Source: Rhodopseudomonas palustris (GTDB lineage: Bacteria > Pseudomonadota > Alphaproteobacteria > Rhizobiales > Xanthobacteraceae). Taken from it: DNA of 64,000 nucleotides. A program made the translations under genes and the position numbers. The notes under the pieces are model-generated. The model saw only the letters and a list, made by a program, of their open reading frames with translations. It was not told the origin of the DNA and searched no databases. The stretch spans positions 1 through 64,000 of the forward strand of contig NZ_QYYD01000007.1 in NCBI RefSeq assembly GCF_003591005.1, given 5' to 3'. Below are positions 20,201 to 30,879 of the stretch, in pieces; position 1 is the stretch's first letter, and every line of letters starts with the position of its first letter.

Positions 20201-20818
20201 CTACCGCCCCGACACATCGCCTTCATCCGCCGCGCTCTCGTCGAGTGTTGCGGGTTCGGCGGCGTAGCGTTTGGCGAGCGGCATCTGCAGCATGGCGAAC
20301 GCCATGGTGAGCGGGATCATGCCGAACACCTTGAAGTTGACCCAGAAATCCGTCGACTGCGTCCGCCACACCGCCTCGTTCAGCACCGCCATGGCGGCAA
20401 AGAACAGCGCCCAGCGCGCCGTCAGCTTGCGCCAGCCCTCCGGCGTCAAATTGAACACCTGATCGAACAGCACGGCGATGAAGCTGCGGCCGAACAGCAG
20501 CCCGCCGCCCAATACGCCAGCGAACAGCGCGTACACGATGGTCGGCTTCATCTTGATGAAGGTCTCGTCGTGCAGCACCAGCGTCAGCGTGCCGAACACC
20601 AGCACCACCACGGCGGTGACGATCGCCATGATCGGCACGTGCCTGGTCACCACATAGGACGCGATGATGGCGACGATCACCGCGACCATGAAGGCGCCGG
20701 TGGCGGCGAACAGATTGAACTTGGCATTGACGAAGAAGAACACCAGCAACGGGCCGAGCTCGGTCGCCAGCTTGAACAGCGGGTGCGGCTGCTTCCTGTC
20801 GATCAGTTCGTCGCTCAT
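20201..20818 (-). CDS. yciB: septation/intracellular membrane protein YciB (IspZ family)
   Basis: 205-residue multi-pass inner-membrane protein of the YciB/IspZ family, implicated in septation and envelope stability. Several hydrophobic helices are visible, with the family pattern [20 protein letters not shown] near the N-terminus and [20 protein letters not shown] in the second half. It overlaps the ftsY stop by 4 bp (ATGA), so the two are probably co-translated. The ftsY-yciB order is common in alphaproteobacteria. Confidence 0.9.
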   Translation of the reverse strand: MSDELIDRKQPHPLFKLATELGPLLVFFFVNAKFNLFAATGAFMVAVIVAIIASYVVTRHVPIMAIVTAVVVLVFGTLTLVLHDETFIKMKPTIVYALFAGVLGGGLLFGRSFIAVLFDQVFNLTPEGWRKLTARWALFFAAMAVLNEAVWRTQSTDFWVNFKVFGMIPLTMAFAMLQMPLAKRYAAEPATLDESAADEGDVSGR

Positions 20819-21759
20819 GCGGCCTCCGTGCCGGCGATCGCCTTGGCGAAATCGCGCGCCGTGAACGGCGCCAGATCGTCGACGCCTTCGCCGACGCCGA
20901 CGAAATGCACCGGCAGTTTGTGTTTCTCCGCGATAGCCACCAGGATGCCGCCACGCGCGGTGCCGTCGAGCTTGGTCATCACCAGACCCGTCACACCCGC
21001 GGTCTTGGTGAAGGCCTCGACCTGAGACAGCGCGTTCTGGCCGACAGTGGCGTCGAGCACCAGCAGCACGGCGTGCGGCGCGCTGACGTCGACCTTCTTG
21101 ATGACGCGCACGACTTTTTCCAGCTCGCTCATCAGCTCGGCGCGGTTCTGCAGCCGGCCGGCGGTGTCGATCAGCAGCACGTCGCGGCCCTGCTCCTTGG
21201 CGGCGGTCAGCGCATTGAAGGCGAGGCCCGCGGAGTCCGAGCCCTGCGCGCCGGCGATCACCGGCGTGTTGGTGCGGTCGCCCCAGACCTTGAGCTGCTC
21301 GATCGCTGCGGCCCGGAAGGTGTCGCCGGCTGCCATCATGACGCTGCGGCCTTCCGCCGCGAAGCGCGCCGACAGCTTGCCGATCGTGGTGGTCTTGCCG
21401 GAGCCGTTGACGCCGACCACCAGCACCACGAACGGCTTGTGGGCCGTGTCGATCGTGAGGGGCCTCGCGACCGGCGCCAAGACCTTCTCGACCTCAGCGG
21501 CGACGATTTCCTTCACGTCGCTGGCTGCGATCATCTTGTCGTAGCGCCCCTCGCCGACCGCTGCGGCGATCCGCGCCGCCACCTCGGTGCCGAGATCGGC
21601 GCGCAGTAGCACGTCCTCGATCTCCTCGAGCATCGCCCGATCGAGCTTGCGCTTGGAGATCAGGTCGGTGAGCGCCGTGCCGATCTGGCTCGACGTTCGC
21701 TTCAGTCCGCTGGACAGCCGCCGCCACCAGCTGGTTTTGCCGTTTTCCGTGTCACTCAT
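20815..21759 (-). CDS. ftsY: signal recognition particle receptor FtsY
   Basis: 314-residue SRP receptor GTPase that docks the Ffh-ribosome complex at the membrane. The NG domain is complete: [18 protein letters not shown] (G1), [26 protein letters not shown] (G3) and [10 protein letters not shown] (G4). The acidic A domain of E. coli FtsY is almost absent; only a short basic N-terminus ([17 protein letters not shown]) precedes N, as in other alphaproteobacteria. Its partner Ffh is encoded at 28832 in this window. Confidence 0.96.
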   Translation of the reverse strand: MSDTENGKTSWWRRLSSGLKRTSSQIGTALTDLISKRKLDRAMLEEIEDVLLRADLGTEVAARIAAAVGEGRYDKMIAASDVKEIVAAEVEKVLAPVARPLTIDTAHKPFVVLVVGVNGSGKTTTIGKLSARFAAEGRSVMMAAGDTFRAAAIEQLKVWGDRTNTPVIAGAQGSDSAGLAFNALTAAKEQGRDVLLIDTAGRLQNRAELMSELEKVVRVIKKVDVSAPHAVLLVLDATVGQNALSQVEAFTKTAGVTGLVMTKLDGTARGGILVAIAEKHKLPVHFVGVGEGVDDLAPFTARDFAKAIAGTEAA

Positions 21760-21787
21760 CAGGGCGCTGTGTTAGCCGTTTCGGATC

Positions 21788-22732
21788 ATGAACGAAAGCC
21801 ACGCAGATCAATTCGACGTGCCGGAACTGACGGCGGACGAGATCCAGGCACGGGTGCTGCATCGCGACGGCCTGATGCTGGTGATCGACAAGCCGCCCGG
21901 CCTGCCGGTGCATCGCGGCCCGAAGGGCGGGCCCAACCTCGAAGCCTCGTTCGAGTTCTTGCGCTTCGGCCTGCCGCGCCCGCCGGTGCTGGCGCATCGG
22001 CTCGATCGCGACACCTCCGGCTGTCTCGTGCTCGGCCGCCACCGCAAGGCCACCGCCACGCTCGGCCTGCTGTTCAAGCATTCGCGGATCTCGAAAACCT
22101 ATTGGGCAATCGTCGAAGGCGGCCCGACCGAGGACCAAGGCGAGATCGACCTGCCGATCGCCCGCCTCAACGCCGAACGCGGCTGGTGGCAAAAGGTCGA
22201 TCCAAGCGGGCTGCCGTCGCTGACGCGATGGAAGGTGATGGGAAGGTCAGGGGTATTGGCTAAATCAGCCCCAACACCCGACGCCGCGGAAAGTGGCTCC
22301 CCTCCCCCTTGCGGGGAGGGGTCGGGGGTGGGGGTCGACAACGGGACGCCATCTTTGGGGCGCCCTCACCCCAACCCTCTCCCGCAAGCGGGAGAGGGGG
22401 CTCGCTGTGCGGGCGGCGAGGGTGATGATCTGTCTCGCAAGCCGGGTGCGATCGTTGGCGCTCTGCCTCCGACGCATCTGACCTGGCTCGCGCTCGAGCC
22501 GATCACCGGGCGTACCCATCAGCTCCGCGTGCATTGCGCCGCGATGGGGTGGCCGATCGTCGGCGACAACATCTATGGCAACGGCCCGCGCTTCGGCGAA
22601 CCCCGGCTGCATCTGCATGCCCGCGAAATCATCATCCCGCTGTCGCGCAACAAGCCGCCGGTGGCGGTGACGGCGCCCGCGCCGACTCACATGCACCCGC
22701 GACTGCAGGCGTGTGGATGGACGGACGATTAG
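21788..22732 (+). CDS. RluA-family pseudouridine synthase with in-frame repeat insertion
   Basis: 314-residue RNA pseudouridine synthase of the RluA/RsuA-like YD repeat fold. The catalytic motif HRLDRDTSG has Asp73 as nucleophile, and the late strand LEPITGRTHQLRVHCAAMGW is intact. Between about residues 158 and 230 the protein is not RluA-like. It is encoded by a family E repeat pair read as PPPCGEGSGVGV and RPHPNPLPQAGEGA. The frame stays open throughout. The target RNA site is not predictable. It is divergent from ftsY and convergent with mtaB. Confidence 0.85.
   Translation: MNESHADQFDVPELTADEIQARVLHRDGLMLVIDKPPGLPVHRGPKGGPNLEASFEFLRFGLPRPPVLAHRLDRDTSGCLVLGRHRKATATLGLLFKHSRISKTYWAIVEGGPTEDQGEIDLPIARLNAERGWWQKVDPSGLPSLTRWKVMGRSGVLAKSAPTPDAAESGSPPPCGEGSGVGVDNGTPSLGRPHPNPLPQAGEGARCAGGEGDDLSRKPGAIVGALPPTHLTWLALEPITGRTHQLRVHCAAMGWPIVGDNIYGNGPRFGEPRLHLHAREIIIPLSRNKPPVAVTAPAPTHMHPRLQACGWTDD
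22297..22405. repeat. family E repeat pair inside a coding region, copy 3
   Basis: Two inverted GC-rich hairpin units (CCTCCCCCTTGCGGGGAGGG with a GGTCGGGGGTGGGGG tail, and CCTCACCCCAACCCTCTCCC with GCAAGCGGGAGAGGG) lie wholly inside the pseudouridine synthase gene without breaking its frame. Confidence 0.9.
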
Positions 22733-22759
22733 TTCACTGCCCCCACCTCATCCTCCAAT

Positions 22760-22864
22760 CGTCATCCCCGCGAAGGCGGGGATCCAGCATTCCAGAGCGC
22801 TGCTGTTAGTAAAAAGCGAACGCTCTGGAATACTGGGTCGTCCGGACAAGCCGGACGATGACGT
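22760..22864. repeat. dispersed repeat, family D copy 2
   Basis: Starts GTCATCCCCGCGAAGGCGGG, then ATTCCAGAGCGCT and GAACGCTCTGGAATACTGGG, ending TCCGGACAAGCCGGACGATG. It is more regular than the copy at 9297. It fills the gap between the convergent pseudouridine synthase and mtaB genes. Confidence 0.8.
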
Positions 22865-22887
22865 CAGTGGATGAGGCAATGCCGTAC

Positions 22888-24156
22888 TCACACGGTGAGC
22901 TTGGCTCCATCATGGCCGCGGATGGTCATCGCTCGCACTTCGCCCGGAACGTCGCCTTCGATCGCAACTGGTACGAAGTGCTCGGTTCGGCCCTGCGTCG
23001 TACTTTCTATCAGCACGGCGCGGGTCGCTCCCAACTCGGCGGCAAGCCGCCGCGCCAGCGCTGCCTCGCCTGCGGCGCGCAGCCTGCCCGCGCGCTCGCG
23101 GATGAGCCGGCCGTCGAGCTGCGGCATCCGGGCCGCCGGGGTGCCGGGGCGTTTGGAATAGGGAAAGACGTGCAGGAAGGTCAGGCCGCAGTCCTCGACC
23201 AGATCGAGCGAGCGCTGAAACATCTCATCGGTCTCGGTCGGGAAGCCGGCAATCAGGTCGGCGCCGAGCGCGATGTCGGGGCGCAGGCGGCGGACTTCGT
23301 CGCAGAACGATACGGCGTCAAGGCGGCTGTGGCGGCGCTTCATGCGCTTGAGGATCATGTCGTCGCCGGCCTGCAGCGACAGGTGCAGATGCGGCATCAG
23401 CCGATTGTCGTTCGCCAGCGCATCGAGCAGATCGCGGTCGGCCTCGATGGAGTCGATCGACGAGATCCGCAGCCGGCGCAGCTCGGGGACGTGGCGCAGA
23501 ACCTTCTTGACCAACGTACCAAGCTTCGGAGCGCCCGGCAGGTCGGTGCCGTAGCTGGTGAGGTCGACGCCGGTCAGCACGATCTCAGCGTGGCCGCGCT
23601 CGGCGAGCGCCCGCGCCTGATCGACCACCGCGCCGACCGGCACCGAGCGCGAATTGCCGCGGCCGAATGGGATGATGCAGAAGGTGCAGCGATGGTCGCA
23701 GCCGTTCTGCACCTGCACGAACACCCGCGGCAGGCCGCTCTGGTAACCATCCAAGAGATGCGGCGCCATCTCGCGCACCGCCATGATGTCGGCGACCACG
23801 ATCTTCTGCTCGCGACCGAGCCCGAACGGATTGTTATCAAAGGATGCCCGCGCCGCGCGCCAGGCCTCTCCGCGCATCTTCTCATCATTGCCGATGACGC
23901 GGTCGACTTCATCCATCGCCGCGAAGGTGGCGGGTTCGGTCTGCGCCGCGCAGCCGGTGACGACGATGCGCGCCTCGGGGCGCGCGCGCTTCAGCTTGCG
24001 GATCTGCTGGCGCGCCTGCGCGACGGCTTCGTTGGTGACGGCGCAGCTATTGACCACGATGGTATCAGCAAGCCCGGCGCCTTCCGCCTCGCGGCGGATC
24101 ACTTCGGATTCGAACGCGTTGAGGCGGCAGCCGAAGGTGACGATCTCGACCGACAT
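22888..24156 (-). CDS. mtaB: tRNA t6A37 methylthiotransferase MtaB
   Basis: 422-residue radical-SAM methylthiotransferase that converts t6A to ms2t6A at tRNA position 37. The auxiliary cluster cysteines are Cys10 (TFGCRLN), Cys38 (NSCAVT) and Cys69 (TGCAAQ). The radical SAM CxxxCxxC is Cys153/157/160 in NGCDHRCTFC. The FGCRLN start and lack of an RimO-type motif favour MtaB over MiaB or RimO. Its start overlaps the dapF stop by one base (TGATG), so the two are co-translated. Confidence 0.93.
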   Translation of the reverse strand: MSVEIVTFGCRLNAFESEVIRREAEGAGLADTIVVNSCAVTNEAVAQARQQIRKLKRARPEARIVVTGCAAQTEPATFAAMDEVDRVIGNDEKMRGEAWRAARASFDNNPFGLGREQKIVVADIMAVREMAPHLLDGYQSGLPRVFVQVQNGCDHRCTFCIIPFGRGNSRSVPVGAVVDQARALAERGHAEIVLTGVDLTSYGTDLPGAPKLGTLVKKVLRHVPELRRLRISSIDSIEADRDLLDALANDNRLMPHLHLSLQAGDDMILKRMKRRHSRLDAVSFCDEVRRLRPDIALGADLIAGFPTETDEMFQRSLDLVEDCGLTFLHVFPYSKRPGTPAARMPQLDGRLIRERAGRLRAAGEAALARRLAAELGATRAVLIESTTQGRTEHFVPVAIEGDVPGEVRAMTIRGHDGAKLTV

Positions 24157-25037
24157 CAGGCCGGGCTGGAGCTGAGCGACGGCGCGAACAGCGCCGGATC
24201 GAACCGGCCCTCGAACTCGAATTCGGCGCCGCCGGTCATCAGCACGTGGTTATCGCGCTCGCGCCATTCGATGGTGAGCCGGCCGCCCGGCAGCGTCATC
24301 TCGACAACGCGCCCGGTCCGCTTCAGCCGCGCCGCCGCCACCGCTGTCGCACACGCGGCCGAGCCGCAGGCCTTGGTCAGCCCGGCACCGCGCTCCCAGG
24401 TCCGCATCGTGATGTGCTCGCGACCCACGATGTGGGCGAGCGTGATGTTGGCGCGCTCCGGGAAGATCGGATGGTTCTCGAGCAGCGGGCCGAACTTGCC
24501 GAGGTCGTAGGCCTCGATGTCGTCGACCCAGAAAATCGCGTGCGGATTGCCCATGCTGACGACCGACGGCGTATGCAGGATCGGCGCGTCGATCGGGCCG
24601 ATCTGCAGCTCGATGCCACGGGTGTCGCGGAATTCCTCGGCGAGCGGAATGTCCTGCCAGCCGAATTTCGGCTCGCCCATGTCGACGGTGAACAGCCCCT
24701 CGGCCGGGCCGCGCCAGCAGTTCAAAAGCCCCGCGCGGGTCTCGAAGGTCAGGCCCTGCTGGTCGGTGCCGGCAAACATCTGTGAGGCGACGCAGCGCAT
24801 GCCGTTGCCGCAGGCGCCGGATTCCGAGCCGTCATTGTTGTAGATGCGGACGAAAGCCTCGGTGCCCGGCACCCGTGCCGGCTGCAGCAGCATCAATTGG
24901 TCGTACGGCACATGCGCCGCCACCGCGCGGGCGTCGTCCGGCGTCACCGGCGCGCTCTGGTCGCGCAGGTCCACCACCACGATCTCGTTGCCGATGCCGT
25001 TCATCTTGGCGAACAGCCGGTTGTCCAGTGCGCTCAT
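24156..25037 (-). CDS. dapF: diaminopimelate epimerase
   Basis: 293-residue cofactor-free racemase that converts LL- to meso-diaminopimelate for lysine and peptidoglycan. The two catalytic cysteines are Cys76 (GACGNGMRC) and Cys224 (KACGSAAC). The N-terminal [15 protein letters not shown] and [11 protein letters not shown] segments are typical. It is the first gene of the dapF-mtaB pair. Confidence 0.96.
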   Translation of the reverse strand: MSALDNRLFAKMNGIGNEIVVVDLRDQSAPVTPDDARAVAAHVPYDQLMLLQPARVPGTEAFVRIYNNDGSESGACGNGMRCVASQMFAGTDQQGLTFETRAGLLNCWRGPAEGLFTVDMGEPKFGWQDIPLAEEFRDTRGIELQIGPIDAPILHTPSVVSMGNPHAIFWVDDIEAYDLGKFGPLLENHPIFPERANITLAHIVGREHITMRTWERGAGLTKACGSAACATAVAAARLKRTGRVVEMTLPGGRLTIEWRERDNHVLMTGGAEFEFEGRFDPALFAPSLSSSPA

Positions 25038-25229
25038 GCGTCGAACCTCGTCGTCTATATGGCGAAGCCCGGCGGTTTTGACCAGCCGCCACAGTCAAGC
25101 CACATGCTGATCGCAAGGGACGACAGCGCCGGCCGGATGCTAGAAGGGACGCGGGCGCCGATGATCCGCCGGGCGCATGCGGATCGCGGCGACCGGTAGC
25201 GCTGCGCTGCGGCCATGGAGAGATCTGGA

Positions 25230-25988
25230 ATGAACCGGCACCGCTTGATCCGCCCCGTTTGGCTCGGGCTCAGCTCCGCCGCGTTGATGCTCGCCGCTTC
25301 CGGCGCGCTGGCGCAGACCGAAACCAAGCCGGCCGACCCGGCGCCGGCTCCTCCGGCTGCGGTGACGCCCGCTCCGGCAACACCAGCGGCTCCTGAGACG
25401 CCTGCCGCCCCGGCCGCCCCCGCAACTCCGGCAGCGCCCGCCACACCGCCCGCTGCAACCGAAACGCCGGCGACTCCGCCTCCTGCGGCCCAGGCGCCGA
25501 CGGCCCCGCCCGCCAAGGTGCAGACCGCCGACCCATTCGGCGAGGAGATCACGCTGGAGCCTAAATCAGCGGTGATCCTCAAGGGCAAGGCGAGCTGGGA
25601 TGCCGCCTTCGAAGCGCTGATGGAGGCGTTCAAGACCATCAAGGCGACGCTCGACAAGGCCGGCCTCAAGCCGAGCGGCAATCCGATGATCGTCTACACC
25701 TCGACCGACGACAACGGCTTCACCTTCGTGGCCGAGATGCCGGTGCCGGAGCCGCCGAAGAACCTGCCAAAGACCATGAGCATGGGCACCACGCCGGACG
25801 GCAAGGCGCTGAAATTCGTCCACCGCGGGTCGTACGACAACATGGACAACACCTACGAGGCGATCACCAACCACCTCGACGACAAGAAGATCGAGGCCAA
25901 GGACACCTTCGTGGAAGAGTACCTCACCGATCCGCTGACCACCGCGGAAGACAAGCTGATCATCAACGTCTATGTGCCGATGAAATGA
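25230..25988 (+). CDS. exported protein with Pro/Ala linker and GyrI-like domain
   Basis: 252-residue protein in three parts: a signal peptide (LGLSSAALMLAASGALAQ), a Pro/Ala/Thr-rich low-complexity linker over about residues 28-100, and a C-terminal GyrI-like/SOUL-type effector-binding domain with GNPMIVYTSTDDNGFTFVAE and ALKFVHRGSYDNM. The domain normally binds small hydrophobic ligands in the cytosol; here it appears to be exported. The ligand is unknown. The ATG at MNRHRLIRP is preferred because it places the signal peptide correctly. It overlaps the next gene by 4 bp. Confidence 0.8.
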   Translation: MNRHRLIRPVWLGLSSAALMLAASGALAQTETKPADPAPAPPAAVTPAPATPAAPETPAAPAAPATPAAPATPPAATETPATPPPAAQAPTAPPAKVQTADPFGEEITLEPKSAVILKGKASWDAAFEALMEAFKTIKATLDKAGLKPSGNPMIVYTSTDDNGFTFVAEMPVPEPPKNLPKTMSMGTTPDGKALKFVHRGSYDNMDNTYEAITNHLDDKKIEAKDTFVEEYLTDPLTTAEDKLIINVYVPMK

Positions 25989-26695
25989 TGCGCGCCCTGC
26001 TCACTGCCTTCGTTCTCTCCACGCTCACAAGTGCCCCGCTGCTGGCGCAACCGGCGCCGCCGCCGCAGACGCAGCAGCCGGCCATCACGGTGATCGGCGA
26101 GGCGCACAAATCGGTCGCGCCGGATATCGCGCAGATCGAGGCCGGCGTCTCCAATATGGCCAAGACCGCCCGCAGCGCCGCCGAAGCCAACAATCTTGCG
26201 ATGGGCAAGGTGCTGCTCGAGCTGAAGAATGCCGGCCTCGACGGCAAGGACATCCAGACCTCGCGGCTGTCGATCCAACCGCAATACGCGCCGTCCAACC
26301 GGCCGGGCCCGACCGACATCATCGGCTATCAGGCCAGCAACATGATCACCGTGCAGGTCCGCGATACCGCGCGCGTCGCCAGCCTGATCGACACGCTGGT
26401 GCAGGCGGGCGCCAATGAGATTCGCGGCATCGGCTTCCGCGTCGCCGATCCCTCCAAGGTACTCGACGACGTCCGCGCCGACGCGGTCGCCGACGCCCGC
26501 CGCAAGGCCGAGATCTACGCCCGCGCCGCCGGCGTCACCCTCGGCGCGCCGCTGGTGATCAGCGAAGATCCGCAGCCCGGCGCGATGCCGATGCGCAAGA
26601 TGGCGATGGCGCAGTCCAGCAGCGCCCCGGTGTCCCCCGGCGAAGAGACGCTGAGCGTCACCGTGCTGGTGAGCTGGGGCATCAAGGCGCCGTAG
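25985..26695 (+). CDS. SIMPL (DUF541) domain periplasmic protein
   Basis: 236-residue exported protein. A short signal peptide ends near LTSAPLLAQ, followed by the SIMPL/DUF541 core: ITVIGEAHKSVAPDIAQIEA, then LSIQPQYAPSNR and ADARRKAEIYARAAGVTLG. Members are oligomeric periplasmic proteins linked to oxidative or envelope stress (E. coli YggE), but their activity is unclear. The ATGA overlap with the GyrI-like gene shows co-translation, so the two probably act together in the envelope. Confidence 0.88.
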   Translation: MMRALLTAFVLSTLTSAPLLAQPAPPPQTQQPAITVIGEAHKSVAPDIAQIEAGVSNMAKTARSAAEANNLAMGKVLLELKNAGLDGKDIQTSRLSIQPQYAPSNRPGPTDIIGYQASNMITVQVRDTARVASLIDTLVQAGANEIRGIGFRVADPSKVLDDVRADAVADARRKAEIYARAAGVTLGAPLVISEDPQPGAMPMRKMAMAQSSSAPVSPGEETLSVTVLVSWGIKAP

Positions 26696-26730
26696 CTGCG
26701 GCAGCTATTGATGATGGCTTAGCCCCAAGT

Positions 26731-26813
26731 CGTCATTGCGAGCGAAGCGAAGCAATCCAGAGCGCCGTGCACGACGCTGGATTGCTTCGTCGGCTGCGCC
26801 TCCTCGCAATGAC
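26731..26813. repeat. dispersed palindromic repeat, family A copy 3
   Basis: CGTCATTGCGAGCGAAGCGA opens it and CCTCGCAATGACGG closes it, with CAATCCAG/CTGGATTG inside. It lies between the convergent SIMPL and MBL-hydrolase genes. Confidence 0.85.
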
Positions 26814-26838
26814 GGAGATGCAGCCCGCGGGGAGACGA

Positions 26839-27900
26839 TCAAATCTCGAATACCTGCCCCGGCTTCAGCACCGCAAATCGCTCGCGCGGGACGCCGGCAG
26901 CGTCGAGCGCGGCGTAAAGGTCCTGCTCCGGGGCATCCATCGCCTCGTCGGTGAGCTGGAAGGTGAAGTGGTGATTGGCGAGCGCCTGCGCGGCGCCGCA
27001 ATCCGCCAGCGCCATCACCGCATCGGCCGGGTTCATGTGCTGGTCCTGCATGAACCAGCGCGGCTCGTAGGCGCCGATCGGCAGAATGGCGAGCCGCAGC
27101 GGCCCGTGCGCCGCGCCGACATTGCGGAAGTGCTTGCCCTCGCCATAGCCGGAATCGCAGACGACGTAGATCTTGCCGGCCGGCGTCTCCACCACGAAGC
27201 TCGCCCATAGCGCGCGATTGCGATCGAACGGGCCGCGCGCCGTCCAATGCCGGGTCGGCACCAGCGTCACCGCGACGCCGTTGCCGAGGTCGACGCGGTC
27301 GCTCCAGTCATAGGCTTCAGCGCGAATCGCTGCGTCATGGCCGATCATCGTCAGATCGTTGCCGAGCGGCGTGATCACCCGCGGCGCGGCGCGCGCGGCG
27401 AGCCGCGACAGCGTCGCCAGATCGAGATGATCGTAATGGCCATGCGACACCAGCACGATGTCGATCTTGGGCAGCTTGTCGAACACGATGCCGGGATCGT
27501 TGTGGCGCTTCGGCCCGGCGAAGCTGACCGGCGACACCCGCTCCGACCACACCGGGTCGATCAGGATATTGAGGCCGCCGGTCTGCAACAGCCAGCTGGC
27601 ATGGCCGACATAGCTCAGCCGCGCTTTTGTTCCGGTGACTTGCGGCGGCGGAATATCGCTCGAGGCGTTCGGCACCCAGTCGGGCCACGTGGCCGGCTTG
27701 GTGGTGAAGCGCCAGCGCAGCACGTCCATCCAACCCTTCGGCGGCACGCCGTCGCGGTCGAAGAAGCGCTCACCGTCGAAATGATCGGTGATCGGGCCTT
27801 TATACGAGGTCATGCGGGATACCCAGAAGGAGGACAGACCAGCGGTGGCAGCAAGGCCGGCGAGGCTCGCCAGCAGACGGCGGCGGGTGATCAACGTCAT
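26839..27900 (-). CDS. exported MBL-fold metal-dependent hydrolase
   Basis: 353-residue metallo-beta-lactamase-fold protein. The metal motif is SHGHYDHLDL (HxHxDH), with later ligands His in PTRHWTARGPFDRNRALWAS and Asp in VVCDSGYGEG. This resembles the NAPE-PLD/UlaG-like lipid or lactone hydrolases. The N-terminus TLITRRRLLASLAG is a twin-arginine-type signal, implying export of a folded metalloprotein. The start at 27900 gives the signal its usual length; an upstream ATG overlaps vapC. The substrate is unknown. Confidence 0.85.
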   Translation of the reverse strand: MTLITRRRLLASLAGLAATAGLSSFWVSRMTSYKGPITDHFDGERFFDRDGVPPKGWMDVLRWRFTTKPATWPDWVPNASSDIPPPQVTGTKARLSYVGHASWLLQTGGLNILIDPVWSERVSPVSFAGPKRHNDPGIVFDKLPKIDIVLVSHGHYDHLDLATLSRLAARAAPRVITPLGNDLTMIGHDAAIRAEAYDWSDRVDLGNGVAVTLVPTRHWTARGPFDRNRALWASFVVETPAGKIYVVCDSGYGEGKHFRNVGAAHGPLRLAILPIGAYEPRWFMQDQHMNPADAVMALADCGAAQALANHHFTFQLTDEAMDAPEQDLYAALDAAGVPRERFAVLKPGQVFEI

Positions 27901-27904
27901 GCGG

Positions 27905-28315
27905 TCATGCGCCGACCAGCCCGACGCCTTCGGCAATCGCCGCGCGCGCCAGCGCCTTGTCGAGCGTCGCCAGCCCGATCCCCTCGCGTTGCGCGAGTTC
28001 GAGATAGGCGGCGTCGTAGAAGGTCAGATGGTGACGCTGGGCAATATTGAAGAGGGCGTCCGACGATGATGGAAGACGATCAAATGTGATGGCTGCGCGA
28101 TTGATGCGCTCCAGAACGCGCTTGATCTGCTGATTGTCGATGCGTCCTCGTCTCGACCCGACCAACAAGGTGTTCCGAAGTTCGAACCAGAACAGCGCGG
28201 GTGCTACCGCGGTTGCGCTGCCTTGGAGGCGCGCAAACGCGGCATCGGCGACGGGCTCATCCTCATCGTCGAAACAATAGGCCGCCGCGACAGAGGCATC
28301 GAGCACGAAGCGCAT
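27905..28315 (-). CDS. vapC: PIN-domain toxin (VapC type)
   Basis: 136-residue PIN-domain ribonuclease. Acidic active-site residues sit in FVLDASVAAAYC (Asp6), FWFELRN (Glu), TFYDAAYLELA (Asp) and LATLDKAL (Asp). VapC toxins cut tRNA or rRNA and use Mg2+. The antitoxin gene abuts it upstream with no gap (its stop codon touches the toxin ATG). Confidence 0.9.
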   Translation of the reverse strand: MRFVLDASVAAAYCFDDEDEPVADAAFARLQGSATAVAPALFWFELRNTLLVGSRRGRIDNQQIKRVLERINRAAITFDRLPSSSDALFNIAQRHHLTFYDAAYLELAQREGIGLATLDKALARAAIAEGVGLVGA

Positions 28316-28564
28316 TCAGAACCGACGACCTTCGTCACGCCAGGCAATAATCTCTTCCGCCGTCGCCGGCCCAGACTTCTTGCGCAGTTCTTTCAGTTCT
28401 TCGATCGCTCGGCGGGCATCCTCGCGATTGCTTTCTTCAAACGGAGGCGCCACCGCAACCGACCGTCCTCCATCACGGCTGATCGTGATCGTCTCGCCGC
28501 GCTCGACTTCGTCGAGCAGCTCGGTGATGTTGGCGCGCGCATCCGCGAGGCTGACGTGCTTCAT
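28316..28564 (-). CDS. vapB: Phd/YefM-type antitoxin
   Basis: 82-residue antitoxin with the Phd/YefM N-terminal DNA-binding pattern VSLADARANITELLDEVERG and ITISRDGGRSVAV. The acidic, Arg-rich C-terminus should wrap the PIN toxin encoded immediately downstream. It probably represses its own promoter in the 267-bp gap before ffh, where I see no other gene. Confidence 0.88.
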   Translation of the reverse strand: MKHVSLADARANITELLDEVERGETITISRDGGRSVAVAPPFEESNREDARRAIEELKELRKKSGPATAEEIIAWRDEGRRF

Positions 28565-28831
28565 GACCTTCGACCTTTGTTAAGTCGCCGACATATAGCA
28601 ATTTTCTGCTGTTTCGGCAGACCCGGCAAAAGCACAAAGCGCCGCAATTCTTGACTTCAGAGCACTGTCGCGTCTAGATGCCGGCGAAATCTCGAAAAGT
28701 CTTCTTTTCGATCCGCCGACCGGCCCTGTGAGGCCGGAGGCCAACGTCCGACAGCGCGATGCGCCCTCGGGCGCCATAAGTGTTTGCTTCTGTAGGCCTT
28801 TCACCGGAAGGCCGTCGCTGGAATTGGGCCG

Positions 28832-30382
<1,551 letters not shown>

Positions 30383-30401
30383 GGCTGAGCACTCCCCTCT
30401 C

Positions 30402-30497
30402 CGTCATTCCGGGGCGCCGCGCAGCGGCGAACCCGGAATCTCTCTCGCAGAACGCTTCGGGATTCCGGGTTCGCGCTACGCGCGTCCCGGAATGACG
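30402..30497. repeat. dispersed palindromic repeat, family B copy 1
   Basis: Starts CCGTCATTCCGGGGCGCCGC and ends GCGCGTCCCGGAATGACG, with ACCCGGAATC/GATTCCGGGT inside. It lies between ffh and rpsP. Other copies are at 37833 and 38064. Confidence 0.85.
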
Positions 30498-30546
30498 AAC
30501 TAACTATTCACTGAAACACACCGAACCCCCACCTAAGGAGCTCACA

Positions 30547-30867
30547 ATGTCCGTCGTCATCCGCCTCGCGCGCGCTGGTACCAAGAAGCGCCCGTTCTAT
30601 CACGTCGTCGTCGCCGACTCGCGTTTCCCGCGCGATGGCCGCTTCATCGAGCGTCTGGGTTACTTCAACCCGCTGATGGCCAAGGACAACGAAGCCCGCC
30701 TCAAGCTCGACCTCGACAAGGTCAAGGACTGGCTCGCCAAGGGCGCTCAGCCTTCGGATCGCGTCGCCCGTTTCCTCGACGTCACCGGCGTCAAGAAACG
30801 CGAGCCGCGCAACAATCCCGAGAAGGCGGTGCCGCGCAAGGAGCGCAAGGCCGCCGAAGCCAAGTAA
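30547..30867 (+). CDS. rpsP: 30S ribosomal protein S16
   Basis: 106-residue bS16. [20 protein letters not shown] and [20 protein letters not shown] are the family signature. A strong AAGGAGCTCACA ribosome site precedes the ATG. A basic, Lys/Ala-rich tail extends beyond the core. It is followed after 12 bp by rimM. Confidence 0.98.
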   Translation: MSVVIRLARAGTKKRPFYHVVVADSRFPRDGRFIERLGYFNPLMAKDNEARLKLDLDKVKDWLAKGAQPSDRVARFLDVTGVKKREPRNNPEKAVPRKERKAAEAK

Positions 30868-30879
30868 GCCGGCCGGCTG

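Noticed and set aside
28565-28831. 4.5S SRP RNA gene near ffh
   Set aside because: The conserved GGUCAGG...GGAAGCAGCC-type tetraloop region is not present in this or any other gap.
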